DNA from: Massilia oculi
GTDB taxonomy: Bacteria; Pseudomonadota; Gammaproteobacteria; Burkholderiales; Burkholderiaceae_D
Reading direction: 5' to 3'
Assembly: GCF_003143515.1 (NCBI RefSeq)
Contig: NZ_CP029343.1
Location: 1,302,001 to 1,366,000, forward strand
DNA: 64,000 nt
Both the position numbers and the translations under genes were made by a program. Below the pieces are notes generated by a model. That model was not told the DNA's origin. It searched no databases and saw only the letters and a program-made list of their open reading frames with translations. Positions 55,576 to 64,000 of the stretch are shown here, in pieces (positions within the stretch are counted from its first letter, which is position 1; every line of letters starts with the position of its first letter).

Positions 55576-56645
55576 GGCGCTGTCATCGTTATCTGTTGAT
55601 GACCTTGAATGCGATACGCAGCAATTGCTCGACGGAAGTGACCCTCCCACCATCGATCGCCCAATGCCAGCCAAGGTAGTTGGGTAGCCAGCGCGACGCC
55701 ACGCCATGGAAGCGCGCCAGCCATTCCTTGAAGCGCCGATGATAAGCGTTCACATGTTGAACATGGATCGCGCCCTCGACGCCGCTGCGCACCCGCTCGC
55801 CGGCGCTGAGATTGACGGCCTGGTGCGCAATGCCATGGACTTGGGCGAAGGCGCGGTAGGCGGCGTTGGCGTCGGTGACCAGCAGCGCTTGCGAATCGAG
55901 TTTCGGCAGCAGGTGCTTGATCAGTTGGGTCACTTTCAAGGCGCCGCGGCCGGTGACGGCATCAATGGTCTGTCCACTGCGGTCGCGCGCCACCAGGATG
56001 CAGTCGAGGTGACGTGAAATGCCGCGCAAGGCGGCCCTGCCACCGCGTTTGCGCGGAGGGCGATGGAGCTTGCGCGCCCCCTTCTGCGATTCGAGCAGGA
56101 ACATCTCGTCGGCCTCGACGATGCCGGCCAGGCGCTCGGGCCGGTCGTCCTTGACCCGGTCGAGGAAGCGGTGGCGCCAGCGAAACGTCGTGTTCGGGTG
56201 CACGCCTACCCGCTTGGCCGCAGAGCGGACCGTGCGGGAATCGAGCATCGTGTCCAGGTAATCGAGCCACTTGTCCTTGTGCCTCAGCCGCGCCAGCGGC
56301 GTGCCGGTCAGGTCGTTGAAGGTACGGCCGCATGCGCGGCAGCGAAAGCGTTGCAAGTCGTTGGCCTGGCCATGGTGGTGACAACGCTCGCAGCCGCAGT
56401 CGGGGCAGCAGCGCTCCTTTGACCGGATCTCGCCGATGAGGGCGATCACTCGGTCGAGCCCGGCTGCCGGATGCAGGACGGCGAGCACCTGCTGCCGCTG
56501 CCACTGGTTCAGCAGCGGCAGCCCGTTGAACAGCTTCGCAAACTCCGGCGCTTTCATTGCGCGCTCCCGATCGATGACGACCGGGGTTGGACCGCGGGTC
56601 AGCTCAGCAGTTCAATGCTCATCCATATCTAACGGGTACAGCGCC
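55576..56645 (-). mobile_element. IS1595-family insertion sequence, complete
   Basis: 1070 bp. Ends GGCGCTGTCATCGTTATCTG (left) and, inverted on the right, GGCGCTGTACCCGTTAGATA share the 8-base terminus GGCGCTGT and scattered matches. The flanks AAAGAAAA and AAAAAAAA differ at one position and would be the 8-bp target duplication usual for this family. One intact transposase gene is inside. The right end abuts the T-tract of the small-RNA terminator at 56646. Confidence 0.9.
55589..56557 (-). CDS. IS1595-family (ISXO2-like) transposase
   Basis: 322 residues, intact. An N-terminal zinc ribbon CCPDCGCERCHHHGQANDLQRFRCRACG is followed by the HTH-like TVRSAAKRVGVHPNTTFRWRHRFL and a DDE-type catalytic core: VEADEMFLLESQKG, LLVTDANAAYRAF, and HVQHVNAYHRRFKEWLARFHGVASRWLPNYLGW. 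No frameshift is seen, so it may be active and able to mobilise the mini-element at 14935-15053. Confidence 0.93.
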   Translation of the reverse strand: MKAPEFAKLFNGLPLLNQWQRQQVLAVLHPAAGLDRVIALIGEIRSKERCCPDCGCERCHHHGQANDLQRFRCRACGRTFNDLTGTPLARLRHKDKWLDYLDTMLDSRTVRSAAKRVGVHPNTTFRWRHRFLDRVKDDRPERLAGIVEADEMFLLESQKGARKLHRPPRKRGGRAALRGISRHLDCILVARDRSGQTIDAVTGRGALKVTQLIKHLLPKLDSQALLVTDANAAYRAFAQVHGIAHQAVNLSAGERVRSGVEGAIHVQHVNAYHRRFKEWLARFHGVASRWLPNYLGWHWAIDGGRVTSVEQLLRIAFKVINR

Positions 56646-56668
56646 AAAAAAAAGCGCCCATCGGGCGC
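56646..56668 (-). terminator. Terminator of the candidate small RNA
   Basis: On the minus strand GCGCCC - GAT - GGGCGC is followed by eight T, directly against the end of the IS. Confidence 0.85.
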
Positions 56669-56892
56669 CTTGGATGCCATCGAGCCAGGGGCTCGACCGC
56701 GAATCGGGTGGAGGACGAACCCCAGCTATCTGCTGGCGTCGCCTCTTGCCGGTTGCTCCCGGCGCCCACCGCCGCTGCAGGCAAGTGGACTGCTTCCGGT
56801 CACAGGCGTTTCATCAACGGTCGTCTGTTGTCGCGCCACGCTATCGGTGGTGGCTGCGCAGACCCTGTGCCGTCTGTGACCTCGTCGATCAC
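56646..56892 (-). ncRNA. Candidate free-standing small RNA, about 240 nt
   Basis: The region has no ORF of note but has a promoter (56899-56927) and a strong terminator (56646-56668) on the same strand. The predicted RNA is GC-rich with several internal stems: GGTCACAG pairs with CTGTGACC about 85 bases on, GCCAGCAGATAGCTGG forms a hairpin, and TCGAGCC/GGCTCGA another. It does not show the signatures of tmRNA, RNase P, SRP or any riboswitch known to me. A 6S-type RNA was considered but the ends do not close. It lies just after the FimV-like gene. Confidence 0.6.
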
Positions 56893-56898
56893 AAGTCC

Positions 56899-56927
56899 AG
56901 TATAACGCAAAATCAAACTTGTGTAGA
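56899..56927 (-). promoter_or_regulatory. Sigma-70 type promoter of the small RNA
   Basis: Minus strand: TCTACA (56922-56927), a 17-base spacer, then TATACT (56899-56904). The -35 box lies just downstream of the FimV-like stop codon's first bases, in the last codons of that gene. Confidence 0.65.
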
Positions 56928-58055
56928 CATTTCCTGTTCAGTCTCGTCCAGCTTCGGCTCGACCGGCTCCTGGCTCGCTTTCTTGCGCGCGAAACGCTGG
57001 CGCAGGCGGGTCATCAAGGGCATACCCGGCATGGGCTGGATCCGCCCTGCCCGCTTGCGACGCCGCACCATCAGGATCGCAGCGACGGCCAGCGCCAGCA
57101 CGGCGCCAAGGCCGCCGGCGATCCAGTCCCAGGGCGTCGGCGCCTCCGGCTCGGGCGCCGGACGCCGCCGCGCCGGATGCGGCTTGTTCGGGTCGAGCGG
57201 CCGCGGCTTGCTGACGGCCGCCGGGCTGGCGCCCAGCGCCACCTGCAATACCTTCACCTTGTCTTCCAGCTGGCCGATCTGCTCGCGCAACTGCGCATTC
57301 TTGTAGTCCAGCGCGGCGCACACGGTCGAGCGGTCGACGTCGGGCGCGGGCGCGCAAGCGGCCGGCGCCGCCGGGGCGGCCAGTGGCAGGGGCAGCGCCC
57401 TGGGGGCCGGCTTCGGCTCGGCTGCCGGTGCCGGCTGGGCTTCCTGTTTCGGTTCCGGTCTGGATTCCGGTTCCGGCCTCGGCGCGATCTTCGCAACGAC
57501 CGGCTTGGGCGGTGGAGGCGGACGCGGCTTGGGCGGCGGCTTGGCCACGACGGGCGCGGGCGCCGCCGTGTCGGCCACGACCGGCGCCGGCATCCTGACC
57601 GGCGCCGGCGGTGGCGGCGGATTCGGATCCGGCGCCATCGACAAGGTCACCAGGCGCACGTCGCGCTGGCCGCCATCGGTCAGTTCCAGGTACAGGTGCA
57701 GCCGGTTTGATTCAACCGGGGCCAGCGACGTCACTTGCAGGAACTGGCGGCCCTCGCGCTGCGTCACAGTCATGGCCAGGGTCGACAGCACGTGCGGCAT
57801 GCCGATATTGGCGCCGCGGTAGACGTTCGGATGCGCCAGGCGCGCCTGCACGGGGGTGGCCGGGGCGTCGAGCATGGTCAGCTCGATATCGGCCACCAGG
57901 CGCTGGCCGATATACGAACGCACCTGCGCTTCGCCCAGTTCGGCCGCGCCGGCCGCGCCGGCCGCGCCAGAGAGTAGCGCGCAAGTGATGATCAGGGGGA
58001 GGCGGCTAGCCATAAGGAATAACAAGAGAGAGGCCCAAGCGTAATTAACGGACAT
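56913..58055 (-). CDS. Short FimV-like inner-membrane protein
   Basis: 380 residues. After an N-terminal hydrophobic region, [47 protein letters not shown] is the conserved FimV N-terminal domain. A Pro-rich linker, a coiled coil ([27 protein letters not shown]), a membrane helix ([20 protein letters not shown]) and a basic cytoplasmic tail follow. The long TPR part of full-size FimV is missing. FimV proteins organise cell poles, pili and type II secretion. The start is uncertain: 58055 has AAAGAG upstream; 58013 gives a neater signal peptide. Confidence 0.8.
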   Translation of the reverse strand: MSVNYAWASLLLFLMASRLPLIITCALLSGAAGAAGAAELGEAQVRSYIGQRLVADIELTMLDAPATPVQARLAHPNVYRGANIGMPHVLSTLAMTVTQREGRQFLQVTSLAPVESNRLHLYLELTDGGQRDVRLVTLSMAPDPNPPPPPAPVRMPAPVVADTAAPAPVVAKPPPKPRPPPPPKPVVAKIAPRPEPESRPEPKQEAQPAPAAEPKPAPRALPLPLAAPAAPAACAPAPDVDRSTVCAALDYKNAQLREQIGQLEDKVKVLQVALGASPAAVSKPRPLDPNKPHPARRRPAPEPEAPTPWDWIAGGLGAVLALAVAAILMVRRRKRAGRIQPMPGMPLMTRLRQRFARKKASQEPVEPKLDETEQEMSTQV

Positions 58056-58101
58056 TGCGATAAACTCTTTAATCCCAGCCCCTTGCATAACAGGAATGTC
58101 T

Positions 58102-59496
58102 ATGGAAAACAGGATTGAGAAGGACAGCTTTGGCCCGATCGAGGTGCCAGCCGATCGCCTATGGGGCGCGCAGACCCAGCGCTCGCTGCACCACTTCCAC
58201 ATCTCGACCGAACGCATGGCGCCCGAGCTGGTCGCGGCGCTGGCCCAGGTCAAGCGCGCGGCGGCGGCGGTCAACCGCTCGCTCGGCAAGCTCCCCGGCG
58301 ACAAGGCCGACGCCATCATCCGCGCTGCGGACGAGGTGCTCGAGGGCCGCCACCCGGCCGAGTTCCCGCTCGCCGTCTGGCAGACGGGCTCCGGCACCCA
58401 GAGCAATATGAACATGAACGAAGTGCTGGCCAACCGCGGCTCCGAGCTGCTGGGCGGCGAGCGCGGCGAAGGCCGCCTGCTGCACCCGAACGACCACGTC
58501 AACATGGGCCAGTCGTCGAACGACATCTTCCCGACCGCCATGCACGTGGCCTCCGCCTGGGCGCTGGCCAAGGAAGTCCTGCCGGCGCTGGCCCAGCTGC
58601 GCGGCACCCTGCTGCGCAAGTCGCGCGACTTCGAGCCGATCGTCAAGATCGGCCGCACCCACCTGCAGGACGCGACGCCGCTGACCCTGGGCCAGGAATT
58701 CTCCGGCTACGTGGCCCAGCTCGAATATGCCGAGCAGCAGCTCAAGTCCGCCCTGCCCGGCCTGCTGCTGCTGGCCGCCGGCGGCACCGCCGTCGGCACC
58801 GGCCTGAACGCCCACCCCGAATTCGCCCCGCGCATCGCGGCCGAGCTCGGCTCGCGCACCGGCCTGTCGTTCAAGACCGCGCCGAACAAGTTCATGGCCC
58901 TGGCCGCCCACGACGCGATGGTGGCCGCCCACGGCGCCTTCAAGACCCTGGCCACGGCCCTCATGAAGATCGCCAACGACGTGCGCTGGATGGCGTCCGG
59001 CCCCCGCTCGGGCCTGGGCGAGATCACCATCCCCGAGAACGAGCCGGGCAGCTCGATCATGCCGGGCAAGGTCAACCCGACCCAGTGCGAGGCGCTCACC
59101 ATGCTGTGCTGCCAGGTGTTCGGCAACGACGTCGCCATCACGGTCGGCGGCTCCCAGGGCAATTTCGAGCTCAATGTGTTCAAGCCCATGATCGTGCACA
59201 ACTTCCTGCAAAGCGCGCGCCTGCTGGCCGACGGCATGCGCTCCTTCGACGAGCATTGTGCCCAGGGAATCGAGCCGAATCGCGCCCGCATCGGCGAGCT
59301 GATGGAAAAATCGCTGATGCTGGTGACTGCGCTGGCGCCGCACATCGGGTATGATCGCGCCGCGCAGATCGCCAAGAAGGCATCGACGGACGGCCTGACC
59401 TTGCGCCAGGCCGCCCTGCAGAGCGGTTTCGTCGACGAACAGCAGTTCGACCAGTGGATCGTGCCGATCGACATGACGCGTCCGGATCCGGTGTGA
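58102..59496 (+). CDS. fumC: Class II fumarate hydratase
   Basis: 464 residues. [50 protein letters not shown] and the superfamily signature [17 protein letters not shown] are present. It hydrates fumarate to malate in the TCA cycle and is iron-free and oxygen-stable. The ATG at 58102 is preferred over 58096 because AGGA lies six bases before it. Confidence 0.96.
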   Translation: MENRIEKDSFGPIEVPADRLWGAQTQRSLHHFHISTERMAPELVAALAQVKRAAAAVNRSLGKLPGDKADAIIRAADEVLEGRHPAEFPLAVWQTGSGTQSNMNMNEVLANRGSELLGGERGEGRLLHPNDHVNMGQSSNDIFPTAMHVASAWALAKEVLPALAQLRGTLLRKSRDFEPIVKIGRTHLQDATPLTLGQEFSGYVAQLEYAEQQLKSALPGLLLLAAGGTAVGTGLNAHPEFAPRIAAELGSRTGLSFKTAPNKFMALAAHDAMVAAHGAFKTLATALMKIANDVRWMASGPRSGLGEITIPENEPGSSIMPGKVNPTQCEALTMLCCQVFGNDVAITVGGSQGNFELNVFKPMIVHNFLQSARLLADGMRSFDEHCAQGIEPNRARIGELMEKSLMLVTALAPHIGYDRAAQIAKKASTDGLTLRQAALQSGFVDEQQFDQWIVPIDMTRPDPV

Positions 59497-59608
59497 TCCG
59501 ACGAGGTCACGCGGGGTTGGCGTCGCCGCCAACCCTTGCGCCCATGGTTTGCGCCCATGCCGAGCGGCCTCATCAATCGTACGCCGCCATCACCAACCCG
59601 AGGATAGA

Positions 59609-59821
59609 ATGCAAAAAATAGTTTTCGATTTGACATCAGAATTCGTCGAGGTCAATCAGCTGCTGAAGCTGGTCGGCCTGGTCGACAGCGGCGGCGCCGG
59701 CAAGAACATGGTCGCCAGCGGCGTGGTGTCGGTCGATGGTAAACAGGAGCTGCGCAAGACGGCGAAGATCCGCAGTGGCCAGATCGTCTCGGTTGGCGAC
59801 TTGCGCATCACCGTGCAGTAG
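59609..59821 (+). CDS. Small S4-domain RNA-binding protein (YbcJ-like)
   Basis: 70 residues. FVEVNQLLKLVGLVDSGGAGKNMVASGVVSVDGKQELRKTAKIRSGQIVSVG is a bare S4 RNA-binding domain, as in E. coli YbcJ. It probably binds structured RNA. AGGATAGA precedes the ATG. Confidence 0.92.
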   Translation: MQKIVFDLTSEFVEVNQLLKLVGLVDSGGAGKNMVASGVVSVDGKQELRKTAKIRSGQIVSVGDLRITVQ

Positions 59822-59965
59822 GCTGTTGGCGACCGCGACCCGGGCTTATAGTGCGAAGAAATTGAGCGCCAGAACGACGTTCTTATGTTTGCGCACTAAC
59901 AAACAGAGCGGGGCTTCCTTGTTTATATTTTAAGACGTCAATCATACGGCTTAGAGGTGAAGGCG

Positions 59966-60250
59966 ATGGAAACCCCGGAACAGCATGCACAAACGCAGGA
60001 GCAATTGATCGGCGACCTGCGCCTCGTGATCGAAAACGCGGAAGAACTGCTCAAGAATACCGATCATTATTCCAGCGCCCTGTACCAGAATGCGCGCGCC
60101 AAGCTGTCGCTCGCCCTGGAAGCGGCGAATGAAGAACTGTCCCGCTTCGAGGATGCGCAACTGGAACGCATGATGGCCGCCACCCGCGCCGCCAACGACC
60201 GCTACAAGGACCGGTCGGGCGAAGAACGCATCCTGCGCGCCTTCCACTAA
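59966..60250 (+). CDS. DUF883/ElaB-like soluble helical protein
   Basis: 94 residues. QEQLIGDLRLVIENAEELLKNTDHYSSALYQNARAKLSLALEAANEELSRFEDAQ fits the ElaB/YqjD helical region, but the usual C-terminal membrane anchor is absent and the protein ends ERILRAFH. Members with the anchor bind ribosomes in E. coli. The start at 59966 follows GGTGAAGG; a GTG at 59957 is the alternative. Confidence 0.75.
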   Translation: METPEQHAQTQEQLIGDLRLVIENAEELLKNTDHYSSALYQNARAKLSLALEAANEELSRFEDAQLERMMAATRAANDRYKDRSGEERILRAFH

Positions 60251-60262
60251 GGACGAAAGCAA

Positions 60263-60288
60263 AAACCCGGCGTGGCCGCCGGGTTTCA
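60263..60288 (+). terminator. Rho-independent terminator
   Basis: AAACCCGGCG (60263-60272) pairs with CGCCGGGTTT (60277-60286) around TGGC. The T-tract is short. Confidence 0.75.
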
Positions 60289-60377
60289 AAACGCAATACG
60301 CAATCCTGTCTGATCTTCGATCCGGCTTTCGCGCTAAAGTTCGCGCCGGATGCACGCCCTGGGTTCAGGCTTGGAAT

Positions 60378-60569
60378 TCAAGCTTTGGTATTGATCGTAT
60401 TGCCCAGGTGTGGCGGCAGGTTTTGCGCTTGCGGCAGCGCGTCGAGCAGCTGGGCGGCCGATGCCGCCTGGATGTCCATGGATTTCTTGAGCATCGTGAC
60501 GCCCACTTCCTGACGAATACCGGTTTCGGCCATGCTGGTTGCAAGCTTGGCAATGTTCGCGACGTCCAT
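60378..60569 (-). CDS. YjfB-family putative motility protein
   Basis: 63 residues: MDVANIAKLATSMAETGIRQ, then EVGVTMLKKSMDIQAASAAQ and LLDALPQAQNLPPHLGNTIN. The pattern of an N-terminal MDV-IA-LAT-M and a central Lys-Lys-x-x-Asp-x-x-A is that of YjfB. Members are often found with flagellar genes. GGAGAGG precedes the start. Confidence 0.8.
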   Translation of the reverse strand: MDVANIAKLATSMAETGIRQEVGVTMLKKSMDIQAASAAQLLDALPQAQNLPPHLGNTINTKA

Positions 60570-60592
60570 ACACCTCTCCAGAAAAAGACTTG

Positions 60593-61153
60593 TCAGTCTT
60601 TAACGGCCTCATCGACCAGAACTTGAGGGCGGCTTTTTAACCAGCCGCAGACCCACTCCACCACCCGCTCCAGGTCGTTCAAGTCGAGCCAAGCCAGTCC
60701 GGCGCGCGCCTCAAGCGGCCGCGCCGCATCCGAGACCACGGCCAGGATCGTGGCGTCGTCCTGGCACAGCGACGGCTTGCCCAGGCTCGGACGGTGCACC
60801 TCGATCTTGGGCAGGGATTCCCATTTATAGCCTTCGACCAGGGTCAGGTCGGCCGGCGACAGCCGCGCCAGCAACTCGTCCAGCCCGGGCTCCGGCTCCG
60901 CGCGCAACTCGCGCATGATGGCAAAGCGGTAAGGCGAGGCGATCATCACCTCGGCCGCCCCGGCCTGGCGCAGGCGTGCGCTGTCCTTGCGCGGCGGCTC
61001 CAGCTCGATGTCATGGTGGCTGTGCTTGACGATATTGACCCGCAAGCCGTCCTGCGCCAGGCGCGCGACCAGCCCTTCCAGCAAGGTGGTCTTGCCGCTG
61101 CCCGACCAGCCCACCACGCCCAGGACCGGACCCGGGCCCGGGCCCTGCACCAT
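60593..61153 (-). CDS. mobB: Molybdopterin-guanine dinucleotide biosynthesis protein MobB
   Basis: 186 residues. The P-loop [21 protein letters not shown] is followed by [28 protein letters not shown] and [18 protein letters not shown], all MobB hallmarks. It is an accessory GTP-binding protein of molybdenum cofactor nucleotide attachment. The start at 61153 sits inside the end of gspB; a GTG at 61177 with GGGGAA upstream is the alternative. Confidence 0.92.
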   Translation of the reverse strand: MVQGPGPGPVLGVVGWSGSGKTTLLEGLVARLAQDGLRVNIVKHSHHDIELEPPRKDSARLRQAGAAEVMIASPYRFAIMRELRAEPEPGLDELLARLSPADLTLVEGYKWESLPKIEVHRPSLGKPSLCQDDATILAVVSDAARPLEARAGLAWLDLNDLERVVEWVCGWLKSRPQVLVDEAVKD

Positions 61154-61163
61154 CCGCGGCGCT

Positions 61164-61895
61164 TCAGTACGCGACACGGTAGCGGGTTCCCCGGTAGTTC
61201 ATCACCGCCGCCTTCGGCATCAGGCGCTCGAGCACCAGGCCGGGCGCCACTTCCTCGCCTTCGCGGCGCAGCGTCTTGTCCACCAGCAGCAAGCTCTCGC
61301 CCGGCGTCGGCGAATAAATGTAGCCGCCGAAACTCACTTGCGGGATCTCGCGCCTGACCGCCTCGGGCAATTGCTGCAGTGTGCGCAGGTTGTCCTCGCC
61401 GGCCGGCTGGGCCGCCGCCACGGGCGCCGGCGCCACAGCGGCCGGCGTTGCGGAAACCGGCGCTTCGGCCACGCGCACTGGCGGCGCCGGTGCGGCTACC
61501 TTGGCCGGCGCCTGCTTCGCGACCACCGGCGCGGCTTCGCGCGGCGCCGGTGCTGGTGCCGGTGCCGGTGCCGGTGCCGGTGCGGCTGGCGGCACGGCAG
61601 CCGCCGTTGGCACAGGAGCAGATGCGGGTGCGGGTGCGGAAACAGGCGTCGGCACGGTCACCGGCGCCGCCGCCAGCCGCACCGGCTGTTCGCCCCCGTG
61701 GCGTACCCACAGCAAGGCGGCCGCCGCCACCAGCACGCCCAGGCCGAGGCCGAGGCCGATCATGAGATTGCGCCGGTTCCCGCCCCGGGCCCGATCCGGC
61801 GCCGCATACGTCGGCGGCGGCGCATGGATGGTCGGGGCGTTGCCCAGCTGGCGTTCGGCCTGGGCCTTCTTGAGCGCTTCGAGAATGTACGACAT
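61164..61895 (-). CDS. gspB: GspB domain protein, type II secretion accessory
   Basis: 243 residues. [18 protein letters not shown] is the conserved start of GspB/ExeB-like proteins. A membrane helix ([20 protein letters not shown]) precedes a long Ala/Pro/Val linker, and a periplasmic GspB domain closes the protein (VPQ-type: [37 protein letters not shown] and [20 protein letters not shown]). It partners GspA in helping the secretin cross the peptidoglycan. Starts one base after the gspA stop. Confidence 0.92.
   Translation of the reverse strand: MSYILEALKKAQAERQLGNAPTIHAPPPTYAAPDRARGGNRRNLMIGLGLGLGVLVAAAALLWVRHGGEQPVRLAAAPVTVPTPVSAPAPASAPVPTAAAVPPAAPAPAPAPAPAPAPREAAPVVAKQAPAKVAAPAPPVRVAEAPVSATPAAVAPAPVAAAQPAGEDNLRTLQQLPEAVRREIPQVSFGGYIYSPTPGESLLLVDKTLRREGEEVAPGLVLERLMPKAAVMNYRGTRYRVAY
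61550..61590 (-). repeat. Hexanucleotide tandem repeat coding Ala-Pro
   Basis: GGTGCC (plus strand) is repeated about six times in tandem with small variations at both ends. It encodes (Ala-Pro)n in the GspB linker. Units of six keep the frame, so slippage only changes linker length. Confidence 0.8.
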
Positions 61896-61896
61896 A

Positions 61897-63534
61897 TCAG
61901 TTCCCCGTCGCCGCAGCGGCCAGCAGGCGCGGCTCGGCCACGCCGGACAGCTGGTTGAGACGCATATAGGTGCGCGGCCCGGCCACGCCGTCCGCCTTCA
62001 GGTCCTGGGCCGCCTGGAAGGCGCGCAGCCATTCCTGGGTGCGCGCATCCAGCGGCTGGTCGAGCGCCGGCGCGGTCGTCTTGTTCAGGCCGGCCAGGCG
62101 CTGGGCGATCCAGTCGACATCGGGGCCACGGTCGCCCTGCCCCACGACGTCGCGGAATGCGCCCGGCATGCGCCAGAAAGTCGTGAACTCGCCGCCGAAG
62201 CGCGCGACGAAGGCGGGAATGGCGACCCGCTCGCGGCGCCCGTCCACGGCCAGCAGCACGCTGCCCTCGTCCATCCCGGCCAGCACCGCATACCCGGTGC
62301 GCGGGCCGTCGTGCAGGGTGACCACGGCCGGGCGGTCCAGCAGGCGCAGCTCGTACAGACCGCCGCGGCCCTGGTGGCAGCGCAGGTTGGCGCGCTGGGC
62401 CGCCTCGCAGGTCGCCTTCGGGGTGGAGCCGGCAATACCGGCGAACGACGGTCCCCACAAGGCCGCCAACGCGCGCAGCGCATCGTTCTCGCTCTTGCCG
62501 GCCGCGAAATCGGCGCCGGCCGCGGGCGCGGCCTTGATCTGCGCCGTCGTCGGCGCTGGCGCCGGCCTGGCCGCCACCTGCTGCACGGCGGCCGGCGCCG
62601 CTTGCGCGGTGGCCGGCCGCGCCTGCTGCTGCGGCAGCATCTGCCAGGCCGCGGCGCTGATCGCCACCCCGGCCAGCGCCCCGCCCGCCAGCAGCGGCCA
62701 GCGCAGCGGCTTGCGTGCGGCCGGCTCGCCGGCAAACACTTCCTCGGCCGACTTGAGCAGGATGGCGCGCGTGACCTGCGGGCTGTTCTCGACGTAGGCG
62801 CCCAGCAGCGCGCGGTCGCACAGCAGGTTGATCCGGCGCGGCACGCCATGCGTCAGGCGGTGCACCACGGGCGTCAGGCCCGGGGGAAACGGCATCCCGG
62901 CCGCCCCGGACACCGCCAGCCGGTGCGCGATATAGGCCCCGGTTTCCTGCTCGGACAGCGGCCCCAGGTGGTAGCGCGCGATCACGCGCTGCGCCAGCTG
63001 CTCCAGTTCCGGGCGCGCCAGCATGGTGCGCAGCTCCGGCTGGCCGATCAGGATGATCTGCAGCAGCTTGCGCTCGCTGGTCTCGAGATTGGTCAGCAGG
63101 CGCAGCTGCTCGAGCACCTCGCTCGACAGGTTCTGGGCCTCGTCGATCACCAGCACATTGTTCAGTCCCTGGGCATGCGATTCGAGCAGGTGGCGGTTGA
63201 TCGCATCGACGTGAGATTTGACGCCGCTCACCCCGGGCGGCAGCGCGATGTGCAGCTCGTCGCAAATCGTCTGCAACAGCTCTTCGGCGTTCAGGCGCGG
63301 ATTGAAGATATAGGCCAGGCGGCAGTTGTCGGGAATCTGCTCGATGAAGCAGCGGCACACGGTGGTCTTGCCGGCGCCGATCTCGCCGGTCAGCAGGACG
63401 AAGCCGCCGCCGCTGCCGATGCCGTACAGCAGGTGAGCCAGCGCCTCGCGGTGCCGCTCGCTCATGAACAGGTAGCGCGGATCGGGCGCGATCGAGAACG
63501 GGGCGTGCTTCAGCTGGAAATAATGGTTGTACAT
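61897..63534 (-). CDS. gspA: GspA/ExeA-type AAA ATPase with peptidoglycan-binding domain
   Basis: 545 residues. MYNHYFQLKHAPFSIAPDPRYLF is the ExeA-type start. Walker A is GEIGAGKTT, Walker B is NVLVIDEAQNL, and LLTNLETSERKLLQIILIGQPEL follows. A membrane helix (WPLLAGGALAGVAISAAAW) near residue 290 separates the ATPase from a periplasmic part ending in a peptidoglycan-binding domain (FQAAQDLKADGVAGPRTYMRLNQL). With GspB it assembles the type II secretin. The start at 63534 was chosen by homology. Confidence 0.94.
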   Translation of the reverse strand: MYNHYFQLKHAPFSIAPDPRYLFMSERHREALAHLLYGIGSGGGFVLLTGEIGAGKTTVCRCFIEQIPDNCRLAYIFNPRLNAEELLQTICDELHIALPPGVSGVKSHVDAINRHLLESHAQGLNNVLVIDEAQNLSSEVLEQLRLLTNLETSERKLLQIILIGQPELRTMLARPELEQLAQRVIARYHLGPLSEQETGAYIAHRLAVSGAAGMPFPPGLTPVVHRLTHGVPRRINLLCDRALLGAYVENSPQVTRAILLKSAEEVFAGEPAARKPLRWPLLAGGALAGVAISAAAWQMLPQQQARPATAQAAPAAVQQVAARPAPAPTTAQIKAAPAAGADFAAGKSENDALRALAALWGPSFAGIAGSTPKATCEAAQRANLRCHQGRGGLYELRLLDRPAVVTLHDGPRTGYAVLAGMDEGSVLLAVDGRRERVAIPAFVARFGGEFTTFWRMPGAFRDVVGQGDRGPDVDWIAQRLAGLNKTTAPALDQPLDARTQEWLRAFQAAQDLKADGVAGPRTYMRLNQLSGVAEPRLLAAAATGN

Positions 63535-63560
63535 GCGTTGGACCGTACGATGTGGCGCGG

Positions 63561-64000
63561 CTAGCGGCCCGGAGGCTGCGGCTTGAACTTCGCGCAGTAT
63601 ATTTTGCTTTTGTCCCTGGCGTAGGCGATCGTGCTGCCCGGGTTCGATTTGCGCAAGGGGTAGCGCGAGGCGTCCACCGGCTTGAAGGCGACGCCGGCGC
63701 CGGCGCGTACCGATTTTTCGAATTCCTCGGGCTTGCTGTCGACGATGGCGGCGACGAACACCAGGTTGCTGGTGTCGTCGCTGACCATCACCTCGCTCAC
63801 CTGGGCGCCCCACAGCGAAGCCTCGGTCTTGAACCAGTAAGCCCCGCCCTCGCGCTTGTAGGCCGGACCGAAGGCCTGGGTCAGGTAGGCGTGGAAATAG
63901 GCGTTGTCCAGCTGGCTGCGGCACAGCAGCGCGCTGCCGATCACCGGGCCGAAGGTCGACGGCGCCGCCATGGCGCCGGAGCAGACGAGTCCTGCCAGCA
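63561..64000 (-). CDS. Secreted protein of unknown function, 5' end missing
   Basis: The frame stays open to the right edge. Upstream of the first internal Met (63971) it reads LAGLVCSGAMA-APSTFG, the end of a signal peptide, so the true start lies outside the window. The mature part is about 135 residues with alternating strands (AYWFKTEASLWGAQVSEVMVSDD; LVFVAAIVDSKPEEFEKSV) and a single late Cys. No family is recognised. It precedes gspA by 26 bases and may belong to the same operon. Confidence 0.8.
   Translation of the reverse strand, partial: LAGLVCSGAMAAPSTFGPVIGSALLCRSQLDNAYFHAYLTQAFGPAYKREGGAYWFKTEASLWGAQVSEVMVSDDTSNLVFVAAIVDSKPEEFEKSVRAGAGVAFKPVDASRYPLRKSNPGSTIAYARDKSKIYCAKFKPQPPGR

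Noticed and set aside
55107..55724. 205-codon minus-strand frame across fliT and the IS end
   Set aside because: It reads out of frame through the IS terminus and antisense to fliT. The same sequence recurs in the mini-element only because the IS end is shared.
56646..56892. 6S RNA as identity of the small RNA
   Set aside because: GCCTGCAGCGGCGG resembles part of E. coli 6S, but it is central rather than near the 3' end and the two ends of the transcript do not form a long closing stem.
58056..58658. N-terminal extension of the FimV-like frame to 581 residues
   Set aside because: It crosses into fumC on the opposite strand and has unrelated Ser/Arg-rich composition.
61550..61590. Possible CRISPR or VNTR array
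   Set aside because: Only six hexamers inside an Ala-Pro coding linker, with no spacers.

Overview
The window is ordinary chromosomal DNA of a GC-rich betaproteobacterium. The run ihfB-rpsA-cmk-aroA-tyrA-hisC-pheA-serC-gyrA, next to ompA-ubiG-gph, is the arrangement typical of Burkholderiales. Protein style, a FimV-like hub protein, GspA/GspB and the FliT/YjfB motility proteins suggest Oxalobacteraceae (Massilia-like). That genus-level placement is inference from gene content only. No rRNA, tRNA, CRISPR array, prophage or plasmid backbone is visible.

Layout. 1-3.5 kb: the 5' end of dsbA, then btuF-btuB behind a cobalamin riboswitch. 3.5-8.8 kb: a LigB-type dioxygenase, the GTPase YlqF, a two-gene unit of unrecognised secreted or anchored proteins with a candidate 38-residue membrane peptide at its end, and a histone-deacetylase-like amidohydrolase. 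8.9-13.9 kb: a coupled moxR-DUF58-tgpA-mltB envelope operon. 14-15.1 kb: an AT-rich leader, a small HTH regulator, six consecutive hairpins and a 119-bp mini-element derived from an IS1595-type IS. 15.1-20.1 kb: a response-regulator diguanylate cyclase coupled to a hybrid histidine kinase whose frame is broken in a C-run. 20.2-37.8 kb, all on the minus strand: cysM, an M28 peptidase, a ComEA-like protein, hldA-lapB-lapA, ihfB, rpsA, cmk, the aromatic amino-acid/serine block and gyrA. 38-42.2 kb: ompA, ubiG, gph, a glycine-zipper protein and a methyltransferase. 42.3 kb: tmRNA. 42.8-45.7 kb: cbpM/cbpA, a Mn riboswitch with mntP, and a PfpI protein. 45.8-48.7 kb: an isolated tssF-tssG pair. 48.8-55.5 kb: a MATE pump, an S9 peptidase, two csbD genes around an AI-2E family transporter, a methyltransferase and fliT. 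55.6-56.6 kb: an intact IS1595-type IS. 56.65-56.9 kb: a candidate free-standing small RNA with its own promoter and terminator. 56.9-64 kb: a FimV-like protein, fumC, an S4 RNA-binding protein, small proteins, mobB, gspB, gspA and a partial secreted protein.

The most interesting signals are non-coding. (1) The full IS and its mini-derivative both sit, in the same orientation, immediately behind the T-tract of a rho-independent terminator. (2) Six hairpins in a row follow the HTH gene. (3) A promoter-to-terminator RNA of about 240 nt lies at 56.65-56.9 kb. (4) A strong hairpin covers the translation start of the diguanylate cyclase. Functional calls for well-known families are solid. Calls for the secreted pair at 5.6-7.7 kb, the small membrane ORF and the RNA candidates are inferences.
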